From: Paracraurococcus lichenis
GTDB lineage: Bacteria; Pseudomonadota; Alphaproteobacteria; Acetobacterales; Acetobacteraceae
Direction of reading: 5' to 3'
Assembly: GCF_030657435.1 (NCBI RefSeq)
Contig: NZ_JAUTWS010000025.1
Span: 24,895 to 88,894, forward strand
DNA length: 64,000 nucleotides
Shown here: positions 55,144-64,000 of the stretch, one piece after another
How the letters are laid out: each line of letters starts with the position of its first letter
Position numbering within the stretch: position 1 is the first letter of the stretch
Notes under the pieces: generated by a model
The model's input: the letters and a program-made list of their open reading frames with translations, nothing else
Told to the model about the DNA's origin: nothing
The model's database searches: none
Program-made: the position numbers and the translations under genes

Positions 55144-56031
55144 ATGCCCGTCCTCGTCTTCGGCTCGGTGAATGCCGATCTCGTTTTCGCCCTGCCGGCG
55201 CTGCCGGGCCCGGGCGAGACGGTCCTCGGCCCGCGGCATGTCGCCCTGCCCGGCGGCAAGGGCGCGAACCAGGCGGTCGCGGCCGCCCGGGACGGCGCGC
55301 CCACCGCCTTCGCCGGCGCGGTCGGGGCCGATCCGCTGGCCGAGGTCGCACTCGCCGGCCTGCGCGAGGCGGGCGTGGATCTCGCGCGGCTGGCGATCGC
55401 GGCGGCACCCACCGGCTGCGCCGCCATCGCGGTCGATCCGGCGGGGCGCAACCAGATCGCGGTCGGCAGCGGCGCCAACCTGCTGGCCCGCGCCGCGCAG
55501 GTGGAGGATGCGGCGCTGACGCCGGCGACCCTGCTGCTGCTGCAGATGGAGGTGCCGGCCGCGGAGACCGCCGCGCTGGTCATGCGCGCCCGGGCGCGCG
55601 GCGCGCGGGTGCTGCTGAACCTCGCCCCGGCTGCCGCGCTGGACCGTGCCGCGCTCGCCGCCCTCGACCTGCTGGTGGCGAACGAGCACGAGGCCGCCTG
55701 GCTCGCCGCGCGCCTCGGCTGCGGCGCGGAGGCGGCGGCGCTGCACCGGGCGCTCGGCATCGGCGTCGCGGTCACGCGTGGCGAGGCCGGCGCGGAGGCG
55801 ATGACGGCGGCCGGGCCGCTCCGCGTGCCGGCCTTCCCGGTGCGGGCGGTGGACACGACCGGCGCGGGCGATGCCTGGTGCGGCGTGCTGGCCGCGGCGC
55901 TCGAGCGCGGGCTGCCGCTGGAGGCGGCGATGCGCCGCGCCTCGGCCGCGGCGGCGCTGGCCTGCACGCGGGCCGGCGCGGCCATGCCGCGGGCGGCGGA
56001 GACCGATGCGCTGCTGCGACAGGGCGGGTAG
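55144..56031 (+). CDS. rbsK: Ribokinase family (PfkB) sugar kinase
   Basis: A 295-residue PfkB-family kinase. N-terminal VFGSVNADLVF, GGKGANQAVAAARDG at 38-52, anion-hole/catalytic DTTGAGDAW at ~239-247, and ribokinase-like spacing. It phosphorylates ribose or a related sugar; the ribose assignment is by resemblance only, and no ribose transporter is present. Starts at ATG 55144 after CACCGCCGCCCGGCC. Confidence 0.8.
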   Translation: MPVLVFGSVNADLVFALPALPGPGETVLGPRHVALPGGKGANQAVAAARDGAPTAFAGAVGADPLAEVALAGLREAGVDLARLAIAAAPTGCAAIAVDPAGRNQIAVGSGANLLARAAQVEDAALTPATLLLLQMEVPAAETAALVMRARARGARVLLNLAPAAALDRAALAALDLLVANEHEAAWLAARLGCGAEAAALHRALGIGVAVTRGEAGAEAMTAAGPLRVPAFPVRAVDTTGAGDAWCGVLAAALERGLPLEAAMRRASAAAALACTRAGAAMPRAAETDALLRQGG

Positions 56032-56158
56032 AAGCGGCGCGGCAATGCCCGGCAGCGTGGAACGGCCATGGTCGCCGCGGCGTGCGCCGGCGCACTGCGG
56101 CATGGCGCCGCGCCGCGCATGCTCCTCCTCGCCGGCGAGCCGGTGACAGGAGCATCAG

Positions 56159-56380
56159 ATGACCGATTTCGTGATCGTTGTGGCCGCGCTCGCCAACCTC
56201 GCCTCGGCCAGCCCGGCGACGCCCGCCGTGCCGCAGGCTGCGCCGACCGTGGGCTTCCGCACCTATGCGACGGTCGAGGCCTGCGAGGAGGCGACGACGC
56301 ATCTCGTCGCGCGCCCCGGCACGCGCCTGGTCTGCCTGCCGGTCGAGCCGCAACTCGGCGAGCTCGCCAGCGCCTATTGA
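56159..56380 (+). CDS. Small exported protein
   Basis: A 73-residue protein with a short hydrophobic N terminus (MTDFVIVVAALANLASAS) resembling a signal peptide, then a compact domain with two cysteines (EACEEATTHL and RLVCLPVEP). AGGAGC precedes the ATG. No family recognised; may be periplasmic. Confidence 0.6.
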   Translation: MTDFVIVVAALANLASASPATPAVPQAAPTVGFRTYATVEACEEATTHLVARPGTRLVCLPVEPQLGELASAY

Positions 56381-56726
56381 CGACGCACCACCGGGCGGGG
56401 GCTGTACCGCGGCACGGGCCGCCCGGGCTGCATCGTCCAGGCCGACCCGCCCGCTGGTGCTGTGCCCGTCCCGCGAAGGCAGCCGCCTTGCCCGGGCAGG
56501 CTTGCGACCTGCCCCGGAGTGTTCCCGGGTCTTTCCGGCGGTTCTTGCTCCAGGCCACGGCGCGCCGGACGGATTCGCGTGGTCGGGCGCTTCCGAGCAT
56601 CGGCGATCCGCGCCCGGTAACGACTGCCTGGTAACGACGTGCTATCCGAACTCCCTGACCTGGGCTGGTCGGCACGCAGGCCGACCGGTTCGGCCCTGTA
56701 TTCGCTCCAGCGGGAAGAGGATCCTC
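56381..56726. other. 346-base leader of the racemase-like gene
   Basis: No gene found. It holds the direct repeat GGTAACGAC at 56616-56624 and 56630-56638 (14-bp spacing) and a hairpin GGTCGGC/GCCGACC (56667-56673/56680-56686) just before the gene, candidates for an operator and a leader structure. Confidence 0.55.
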
Positions 56727-57425
56727 ATGCATGTCGGCCTGATCGGCGGCATCGGCGTCGCGGCGACGATCGTCTACTACCAGCGGCTCGCCGCGGCGGT
56801 GACGGAACGCGGCGGGGCCAGGCTCGACCTGACCATCGTCCACGGCGACATTCAGGAGCTGATCCGCAACAACCTCGCCGACCGGCGGGAGGAGCAGGCG
56901 CATGCCTTCCTCCCGCTGCTCCACAGGCTGAAGGATGCGGGCTGCGCCTGCGCAGCCTTGACGTCGATCGGCGCGCATTTCTGCCTGGCCGAGCTCTCGG
57001 CCCTGTCGCCCCTGCCCATCGTGTCGGGGGTGGCGCCGCTCGATGCCTATTTCGCCGGGCGGGGGATCCGGCGCATCGGGCTGCTCGGCACGCGCGTGGT
57101 GATGCGGACTCGCCTCTACGGCCAGCTCGCCCGGACGGAGGCCCTCGCGCTCGACGACGACATCGAGACGCTGGGCCAGACCTATCAGGAAGTCGCGGTC
57201 GCCGGTCGGTGCCTGCCGGCGCAGCGGGATGCCTTCCTCGAGGCCGGGCGGCGCATGATGGCGGCCGGGGCCGAGGCGATCGTGCTGGCTGGGACCGATC
57301 TCAACCTCGCCTTTGACGGGCAGGATCCCGGCTATCCCGTGATCGATGCACTCGACGTGCACGTGGAGCTGCTCGCCGAGATCGCCACGGACCGGGTCGC
57401 GCTGGACGCCCTGGCGGGCGCCTGA
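56727..57425 (+). CDS. Aspartate/glutamate racemase superfamily protein lacking both catalytic cysteines
   Basis: A 232-residue protein with the racemase fold (MHVGLIGGIGVAATIVYYQR, DLTIVHGDIQELIRNNLADR, VSGVAPLDAYFAGRGIRRIG). Canonical family members have Cys in a CNTxH motif and Cys in GCTE. Here they are TSIGAHF (Ser at the first Cys position) and AGTDL (Gly at the second). So it is unlikely to be a normal two-cysteine racemase. ATG 56727 has GAAGAGGA five bases upstream. It stands alone, with a long leader. Confidence 0.82.
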   Translation: MHVGLIGGIGVAATIVYYQRLAAAVTERGGARLDLTIVHGDIQELIRNNLADRREEQAHAFLPLLHRLKDAGCACAALTSIGAHFCLAELSALSPLPIVSGVAPLDAYFAGRGIRRIGLLGTRVVMRTRLYGQLARTEALALDDDIETLGQTYQEVAVAGRCLPAQRDAFLEAGRRMMAAGAEAIVLAGTDLNLAFDGQDPGYPVIDALDVHVELLAEIATDRVALDALAGA

Positions 57426-57504
57426 TCCGGCCTGCGCGTGGCGAGGCGCGCCGGACGGTGCCGCCGTGATCGCCGCAGGCATCAGTCCCCGCGGATCCGC
57501 CGGC

Positions 57505-57523
57505 CGCGCCTGCGGCAGGCGCG
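57505..57523. terminator. Terminator-like hairpin between convergent genes
   Basis: CGCGCCTGC/GCAGGCGCG around a single G, 80 bases after the racemase-like gene and 17 past the mrp stop. No T-tract. Confidence 0.5.
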
Positions 57524-57539
57524 TCGGTCGGAGGCGCCG

Positions 57540-58709
57540 TTACTCCACGAAGATGCGGGGTGCCGCCGCGCCGGCGCCCTGCAGCTTGTCCCATAGCCGC
57601 GCCGCGATGCGGCGATAGGCCTTGGCCTCCTCCGTCTCCGGCCGCGCCGCGACGATCGGCGTGCCGGCATCGGCGAGCTGGCGGATCTCGAGCTTGAGCG
57701 GCAGCTCGCCGAGGAACTCGACGCCGGTCTTCTCCGCCTCCGCCCGCGCCCCGCCATGGCCGAAGACATCGGCGCGGTGGTTGCAGTTCGGGCAGCAGAA
57801 ATAGCTCATGTTCTCGATCAGGCCGAGGACGGGCACGTTCACCCGCTCGAACATCTTCACCCCGCGCCGCGCATCCAGCAGCGCCACGTCCTGCGGCGTC
57901 GAGACGATGACGGCGCCGGCCAGCGGCACGCGCTGCGACATGGTGAGCTGCGCATCGCCCGTGCCCGGCGGCATGTCCACCACCATGACGTCGAGCTTCC
58001 CCCAGGCGACCTGGCCCATGAGCTGTTCCAGCGCGCCCATCACCATCGGGCCGCGCCAGATCATCGGCGTCTCCTCATCGACCAGGAAGCCGATGGACAT
58101 CGCCTTCAGGCCCCAGCGCTGCAGCGGGATGATCCGGTCTCCCTCGGTGCGCGGCTTCTCCCGCGCGCCGAGCATCTGCGGCAGGGAGGGGCCATGGATG
58201 TCGGCATCCAGCAGCCCGACCGCGAGGCCCTGCGCCGCCAGCGCGACCGCGAGGTTCACCGCCGTGGTGGACTTGCCGACGCCGCCCTTGCCGGAGGCGA
58301 CGGCGACGATCTTGCCCACCTCCGGTAGCAGCATCGGGCCCTGGCCCGTGGGAGAACGCTGGCCCTGGCCGGGCGGCGCCTTCGGCGGATGCGCGTGCCC
58401 ATGCCCGGCCGGCGGCGGCCCGGCGCGGCCAGTGCCGCCCGGCTTCGGCCCTGGCGGCTCGCGGTGCGCGGTCAGCACCGCGGTCACGCTGAGCACGCCG
58501 GGAACCCCGGCGGCGGCCTTCTCGGCCGCCTGGCGCAGCGGCTCCATCTCCCGCGCCCGCTCGCGCGGCACCGCGACGGCGAATTGCACCAGGCCGTCGC
58601 GCGCCGCGAGGCCCTGCACCAGGCCGGCTTCCACCACGTCGCGCCCGCTCAGCGGATCGCGCACGGACCGGAGCGCCTGCCGCACCGCCTCGACCAGAGA
58701 CTCGCCCAT
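57540..58709 (-). CDS. apbC: Mrp/ApbC iron-sulfur carrier ATPase
   Basis: A 389-residue P-loop ATPase that carries Fe-S clusters. Deviant Walker A ASGKGGVGKSTT (139-149), MPPGTGDAQLTMSQ, and the CPNC cluster-binding pair (FCCPNCNH) near 290 are visible. The N-terminal MIP18-like domain (residues ~1-85) precedes a Pro/Gly/His linker (HGHAHPP) that may bind metal. Monocistronic, convergent with the racemase-like gene and divergent from hflK. Confidence 0.93.
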   Translation of the reverse strand: MGESLVEAVRQALRSVRDPLSGRDVVEAGLVQGLAARDGLVQFAVAVPRERAREMEPLRQAAEKAAAGVPGVLSVTAVLTAHREPPGPKPGGTGRAGPPPAGHGHAHPPKAPPGQGQRSPTGQGPMLLPEVGKIVAVASGKGGVGKSTTAVNLAVALAAQGLAVGLLDADIHGPSLPQMLGAREKPRTEGDRIIPLQRWGLKAMSIGFLVDEETPMIWRGPMVMGALEQLMGQVAWGKLDVMVVDMPPGTGDAQLTMSQRVPLAGAVIVSTPQDVALLDARRGVKMFERVNVPVLGLIENMSYFCCPNCNHRADVFGHGGARAEAEKTGVEFLGELPLKLEIRQLADAGTPIVAARPETEEAKAYRRIAARLWDKLQGAGAAAPRIFVE

Positions 58710-58894
58710 CGCTTGAAAAGCCCCCTCAACCCCTCAATATCGCCGACGCCCGGGATGTCGTCGCCGGTCGCGGCACCCTTTCCGCGGCCCGGCCGGCGCT
58801 GTCATATGGCCGGGCACCGCCGCGGCATCCAGCCCCCCGGGACAAGGGGGCGGCAGCGGCGGCCGAACGAACAACGTGGAGGCCGGCTCGATCC

Positions 58895-60064
58895 ATGGCG
58901 CTGAACAACGGCGGACCCAGCCCCTGGGGCAATCCCAGGCCGGGCGGGCCCTGGGGGTCGCCTCCGCCGACCCCGCCCGGTGGCGGCGGCCGCGGTCCGG
59001 GTCCTGACCTCGACGACCTCATCCGCCAGGCGCAGGACGCCGTCCGCAAGATCATCCCGACCGGCGGCGGCGGGCGGGGCCTGGCCATCCTCGGCCTCAT
59101 CGTCGTCGCCCTCTGGGCGGCCAGCGGCTTCTACCGCGTCCAGCCGGACGAGGAGGGCGTGGTGCTGCGCTTCGGCGCCTTCGACCGCACCTCGGCGCCG
59201 GGCCTGAACTACCACATCCCCTGGCCGGTCGAAGCGGTGGAGACGCCGCGCGTCACGACCGAGAACCTGGTCTTCATCGGCTTCCGCTCGGGCGAGGCGG
59301 CGCCGGTACGCGCGCCGGTCGGCCGCGACGTGCTGGAAGAGTCGCTCATGCTGACGGGCGACGAGAACATCATCGACATCGATTTCGTGGTGCGCTGGCG
59401 CATCCGCGACGCCGGCGACTTCCTCTTCAACACCCGCAACCCCGAGGTCACGATCAAGTCGGCGGCCGAGAGTATGATGCGCGAGGTGATCGGCCGCACG
59501 CCGATCCAGCCCGCGCTGACCGAGGCGCGCGGCCAGATCGAGGACCAAGTCCGCGCCGGCACCCAGGCGATCATGGACCAGTACAAGGCGGGCATCGCCA
59601 TCACCCAGGTGCAGTTGCAGAAGGTCGATCCGCCCGGCGCGGTCATCGAGGCCTTCCGCGACGTGCAGCGCGCGGCGGCGGATCGCGAGAGGCAGCGCAA
59701 CGAGGCCGAGGCCTACCGCAACGACATCATCCCCCGCGCCCGCGGCGAGGCCGAGCGGATGATCCAGGAAGCCCAGGGCTACCGCGACAGCCAGGAGGCC
59801 CGCGCCCGCGGCGAGGCGCAGCGCTTCACCAGCGTGCTCGCCTCCTACAGCAGCGCGCCCGACATCACGCGGCGGCGAATCTACCTGGAGACGATGGAGG
59901 ACATCCTGCGGCGCAACCCGAAGGTCGTGGTGGATGACCGGCTGCAGGGCCTCGTGCCGCTGCTGAACCTGAACGAGCGGCCGGCTGCGCGCCCCGCCCC
60001 GCCGGCCGCTGCCCTCGCCGCCCCGACGCTCGCCTCGCCCCGCCCGCAGGGGCCCGCCCGATGA
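58895..60064 (+). CDS. hflK: HflK, FtsH-modulating membrane protein
   Basis: A 389-residue SPFH/band-7 protein. A Pro/Gly-rich cytoplasmic N terminus is followed by a membrane helix at ~65-82 (LAILGLIVVALWAASGFY) and the periplasmic band-7 domain (QPDEEGVVLRFGAF, NPEVTIKSAAESMMREVIG), then coiled coils rich in Arg/Glu. With HflC it surrounds FtsH. Its last codons overlap the hflC start (ATGA). Confidence 0.95.
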   Translation: MALNNGGPSPWGNPRPGGPWGSPPPTPPGGGGRGPGPDLDDLIRQAQDAVRKIIPTGGGGRGLAILGLIVVALWAASGFYRVQPDEEGVVLRFGAFDRTSAPGLNYHIPWPVEAVETPRVTTENLVFIGFRSGEAAPVRAPVGRDVLEESLMLTGDENIIDIDFVVRWRIRDAGDFLFNTRNPEVTIKSAAESMMREVIGRTPIQPALTEARGQIEDQVRAGTQAIMDQYKAGIAITQVQLQKVDPPGAVIEAFRDVQRAAADRERQRNEAEAYRNDIIPRARGEAERMIQEAQGYRDSQEARARGEAQRFTSVLASYSSAPDITRRRIYLETMEDILRRNPKVVVDDRLQGLVPLLNLNERPAARPAPPAAALAAPTLASPRPQGPAR

Positions 60065-60966
60065 ACCGCCTGATCATCGGGGCCGTCGCCCTCGCCGTGC
60101 TGCTGGTCGTCGCCGCCAGCTCGCTCTTTGCCGTGCACCAGACGCAACAGGTGCTGATCACCCAGTTCGGCCAGCCGATCCGGGTGGTGCAGACGCCCGG
60201 GCTGAACTGGAAGCTGCCCTTCATCCAGACGGTGATCGGCTTCGACCGCCGCCTGCTGGACTACGACGCGCCGGGGCAGGAGGTAATCCTCGGCGACCAG
60301 CGCCGGCTGGTCGTCGACACCTTCACCCGCTACCGCATCACCGACCCGCTGCGCTTCTACCAGACGGTCGGCGCGACCGAGGGTGGCATCCGCCTGCGGC
60401 TCGGCCCCATCGTCTCGTCGACCCTGCGGAACACGCTCGGCAGCGAGCCGCTGCTTGCCGTGCTCTCGGCCGACCGCGCCCGGATCATGGGGGAGATCCG
60501 CGCCAAGGTGAATGCCGAGGCGCGCAGCTTCGGCATCGACGTCTCGGATGTCCGCATCCGCCGCGCCGACCTGCCGGAGGAGAATACCCAGGCGATCCTC
60601 TCGCGCATGCAGTCCGAGCGCGAGCGCGTCGCCCGCGAGCAGCGCGCCGAGGGCGCCGAGCAGGCGCAGCGCATCCGCGCCGCGGCCGAGCGCGACCGCA
60701 CCGTGCTGATCGCCGAGGCGCAGTCGAAGGCCGAGACCCTGCGCGGCGAGGGCGAGCAGGTGGCCATCCGCATCTTCGCCGAGGCCTTCTCCAAGGATCC
60801 CGAGTTCTTCCAGTTCTGGCGCACCATGCAGGCCTGGCGGGAAGCCTTCTCGGACGGCGAGAGCCGCATGCTGCTGAGCCCGGACAGCGACTTCTTCAAG
60901 TACTTCCGCAGCCTCTCGCCGGCCGAGGCGGTGCCAAAGTCGCCGGCCGAGGCGGCGCCGAAATGA
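60061..60966 (+). CDS. hflC: HflC, FtsH-modulating membrane protein
   Basis: A 301-residue SPFH protein with an N-terminal membrane helix (LIIGAVALAVLLVVAASSLF) and the band-7 domain (FAVHQTQQVLITQFGQPIRV, VVDTFTRYRITDPLRFYQTV, ADLPEENTQAILSRMQSERE). Partner of HflK, overlapping it by 4 bases. The C-terminal tail contains a duplicated SPAEA(V/A)PK motif. A 9-bp hairpin at 60996-61019 follows. Confidence 0.95.
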   Translation: MNRLIIGAVALAVLLVVAASSLFAVHQTQQVLITQFGQPIRVVQTPGLNWKLPFIQTVIGFDRRLLDYDAPGQEVILGDQRRLVVDTFTRYRITDPLRFYQTVGATEGGIRLRLGPIVSSTLRNTLGSEPLLAVLSADRARIMGEIRAKVNAEARSFGIDVSDVRIRRADLPEENTQAILSRMQSERERVAREQRAEGAEQAQRIRAAAERDRTVLIAEAQSKAETLRGEGEQVAIRIFAEAFSKDPEFFQFWRTMQAWREAFSDGESRMLLSPDSDFFKYFRSLSPAEAVPKSPAEAAPK

Positions 60967-60995
60967 CCCGCTGCGGTGGGCTCCGGCCCTCCGCC

Positions 60996-61019
60996 GGTGC
61001 CGGCATGGTGGCCGGCACC
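60996..61019. terminator. Hairpin between hflC and degP
   Basis: GGTGCCGGC/GCCGGCACC, 9-bp stem with a 6-base loop, 30 bases after hflC and 69 before degP. A second hairpin GAAGGGGGC/GCCCCCTTC (61039-61047/61061-61069) lies in the degP leader. Could be attenuation between the two. Confidence 0.5.
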
Positions 61020-61087
61020 ACCCAAATCCCCTAGCGTTGAAGGGGGCGTCGCCCTCACAGGCCCCCTTCGCAGTCGAGGTACCCCCG

Positions 61088-62671
<1,584 letters not shown>

Positions 62672-62680
62672 GGCAAGGAT

Positions 62681-62705
62681 CGCCGGAGGGGGGCCCCCTC
62701 CGGCG
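62681..62705. terminator. 25-bp perfect palindrome between degP and rutA
   Basis: Arms CGCCGGAGGGGG and CCCCCTCCGGCG around one G, 9 bases after degP and 8 past the convergent rutA. No T-tract; bidirectional termination inferred from position. Confidence 0.55.
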
Positions 62706-62713
62706 ACGTCGCC

Positions 62714-63799
62714 TCACGCGGCCTGGGCGATGCGGTCCTGCCGGCAGCGCATCAGCGGTTGGATGCGCTCGCCGAAGGCCTCCATGCCGGCGATGAAGTC
62801 GTCGAAGACCAGCATCAGGCCGCTGGTCCCGGGCACCGCCGCCGCCTCGTCGAGCAGCTGCGCCACCGTGGCGTAGGAGCCGACGAGGAGCCCCATGTTG
62901 AAGTTCACCGCCGATTTCGCCATCGCCATCCAGCGCGCGGTGGAGGTGGCGTCCGCCGTCCTGTCGGCGCCCGCCTGCTCGGTCAGCCAGGCCACGGCCT
63001 CGGTATCCACGCCGTCGCGGTAGCGCTCCCATGTCGCCAGCGCCGCCTCGTCCGTCTCCGCGGCGATGACCATGTAGAGGACATAGGCGCCGCAGGCGCG
63101 GCCGGTCTCGGCCGTCGCCTGCACCAGCCGGGCGATGTTGGGCGCGGTGGCGCCGGGGTCGTTCTGGCCGGCGCCGGCGCAGAAATTGTAGTCACCGTAC
63201 TGCGCGGCGAAGCGGATGCCGGCCGGGCTCTGTCCGGCGCAGACCACCGGCACGCGGCCCGCCTTCGGCCGCGGGCTGACGCGGCAGTCCTTCATCCGGA
63301 AGTAGCTGCCCTGGAAGTCGGACCGGCCAGTGGCCCAGAGCTCGCGCATCACCTGCACGTATTCCGCGCAGTAGTCGTAGCGGTTGGCGAAATGCCGTTC
63401 CCCGGGCCAGAGGCCCATCTGGTCGTATTCCGCCTGCTGCCAGCCGGAGACGATGTTGACCCCGAAGCGCCCGCCCGAGATGTCGTCGATGGTCGAGGCC
63501 ATGCGCGCCACGATGGCCGGCGGCAGGGTGAGCACCGCGACCGAGGCATAGAGGCGGATGCGCGTGGTGACGGCGGCGAGGCCCGCCATCAGGGTAAAGC
63601 TTTCGAGGTTGTGGTCCCAGAACTCCGTGGGACCGCCGAAGCCGCGCAGCTTGATCATCGAGAGGGCGAAGTCGAAGCCGTAATGCTCGGCCCGCTGCAC
63701 CACCTGTCGGTTGAGATCGAAGCTCGGCATGTACTGGGGCGAGGTGCTGGAGATCAGCCAGCCATTGTTCCCGATGGGGATGAAGACGCCGATATCCAT
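62714..63799 (-). CDS. rutA: Pyrimidine monooxygenase RutA
   Basis: A 361-residue flavin-dependent (LLM-class) oxygenase that opens the uracil ring in the Rut pathway. The family-specific N terminus DIGVFIPIGNNGWLIS and ALSMIKLRGFGGPTEFWDHN (40s-60s) are near-identical to known RutA, as are GRFGVNIVSGWQQAEYDQMG, CRVSPRP and AVNFNMGLLVGSYATVAQLL. No rutB-F genes are adjacent within the window; if present they would be to the right or elsewhere. Start ATG 63797-63799. Confidence 0.93.
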   Translation of the reverse strand: MDIGVFIPIGNNGWLISSTSPQYMPSFDLNRQVVQRAEHYGFDFALSMIKLRGFGGPTEFWDHNLESFTLMAGLAAVTTRIRLYASVAVLTLPPAIVARMASTIDDISGGRFGVNIVSGWQQAEYDQMGLWPGERHFANRYDYCAEYVQVMRELWATGRSDFQGSYFRMKDCRVSPRPKAGRVPVVCAGQSPAGIRFAAQYGDYNFCAGAGQNDPGATAPNIARLVQATAETGRACGAYVLYMVIAAETDEAALATWERYRDGVDTEAVAWLTEQAGADRTADATSTARWMAMAKSAVNFNMGLLVGSYATVAQLLDEAAAVPGTSGLMLVFDDFIAGMEAFGERIQPLMRCRQDRIAQAA

Positions 63800-64000
63800 C
63801 CGCTGCTCCCTCCGTTGGCCCGGACGGGGGCAGCAAGCACCGTGCCGCGCCCTTGTATGTCGGGCGGGCCGATTCAGACCTTCGGGCCATCCGGCCCTGC
63901 GGTCATCGGCGCGCCTTGTATCTCTCTGTTGCCTGCCGGCGGTGAGCCGGCGAGGCTGACAACGGATGGCAGCCCGAGGCCGCCTGGGGTGTCTGAGCTC
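63800..64000. other. Right-edge region upstream of rutA
   Basis: Holds the solitary 58-bp-type repeat (63867-63909) flanked by near-identical GCGCCCTTGTAT (63847-63858) and GCGCCTTGTAT (63911-63921). A gene may start near the right edge but nothing can be confirmed. Confidence 0.5.
63867..63909. repeat. Fourth, dispersed copy of the hairpin repeat
   Basis: Matches the 58-bp units at 4915-5088 (GGCCGATTCAGACCTTCG, hairpin, CGGTCATCGG) but with stem GGGCC/GGCCC in place of GCGCC/GGCGC. The compensating change supports selection on the hairpin. It sits ~68 bases upstream of rutA. Confidence 0.75.

Overview
The window is chromosomal DNA of a very GC-rich alphaproteobacterium, most likely a Rhodospirillales/Acetobacteraceae (Roseomonas-like) organism. 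The pointers are the PhyR/NepR/EcfG general stress module, a TrcR (DUF1013) protein, an alpha-type SspB, a circularly permuted two-piece tmRNA gene and a class of short L31 protein. Family-level assignment is inference from these genes only. Genes are densely packed with many ATGA/GTGA overlaps. Large antisense reading frames run opposite most genes and are GC-bias shadows.

Layout. 1-5.6 kb: 5' part of purE, a divergent DUF465 pair, trcR, a DUF1192 gene, a frameshifted chemotaxis receptor, an XRE regulator with a 23-bp palindrome, three 58-bp tandem repeats and hsp20. 5.7-9.4 kb: rpmE (its terminator appears to double as an hsp20 heat-shock promoter), DUF2000, AraC regulator, leu leader peptide and leuA. 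9.4-12 kb: general stress locus nepR-ecfG-ecfG2 (minus) facing phyR (plus). 12-18.7 kb: exported two-repeat protein plus SbmA-like ABC transporter, antitoxin/PIN toxin, rnhA-thrB, ispH, a lipoprotein. 18.8-24.2 kb: tandem glycine riboswitch, gcvT-gcvH-gcvP, a pair of 60-bp hairpin repeats, Nudix hydrolase. 24.2-31.6 kb: Baeyer-Villiger monooxygenase divergent from an acyl-CoA synthetase/alcohol dehydrogenase/DUF6166 operon, then a GntR regulator and sterol-desaturase-like gene sharing an operator motif. 31.7-38.8 kb: Pro/Ala-rich anchored protein, 2-oxoacid:ferredoxin oxidoreductase (korAB) with a GltD-like ferredoxin oxidoreductase, SDR. 38.8-44.6 kb: minus-strand run with both fumarase classes, VOC, RidA, sspB and the permuted ssrA directly upstream of sspB. 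44.6-51.3 kb: CzcB/CzcA-like efflux pair, cyclase-TolB-TPR protein. 51.4-57.4 kb: M20 hydrolase, thyX-membrane-HD-membrane overlap operon, ribokinase, small exported protein, a racemase-like protein without catalytic cysteines. 57.5-64 kb: mrp, hflKC-degP, rutA and a dispersed copy of the 58-bp repeat.

How the genes work together. Central carbon and one-carbon metabolism dominate (glycine cleavage, KOR, two fumarases, leucine, threonine and isoprenoid steps). Protein quality control is unusually well represented (hsp20, hflKC, degP, ssrA-sspB), alongside the PhyR-NepR-EcfG stress switch. I found no phage, insertion sequence, CRISPR array or tRNA gene. The most unusual signals are regulatory and structural: the rpmE terminator/hsp20 promoter overlap, the covarying hairpin repeats, the ssrA-sspB linkage, the perfect XRE palindrome, the paired GntR operators, and the Cys-less racemase homologue.
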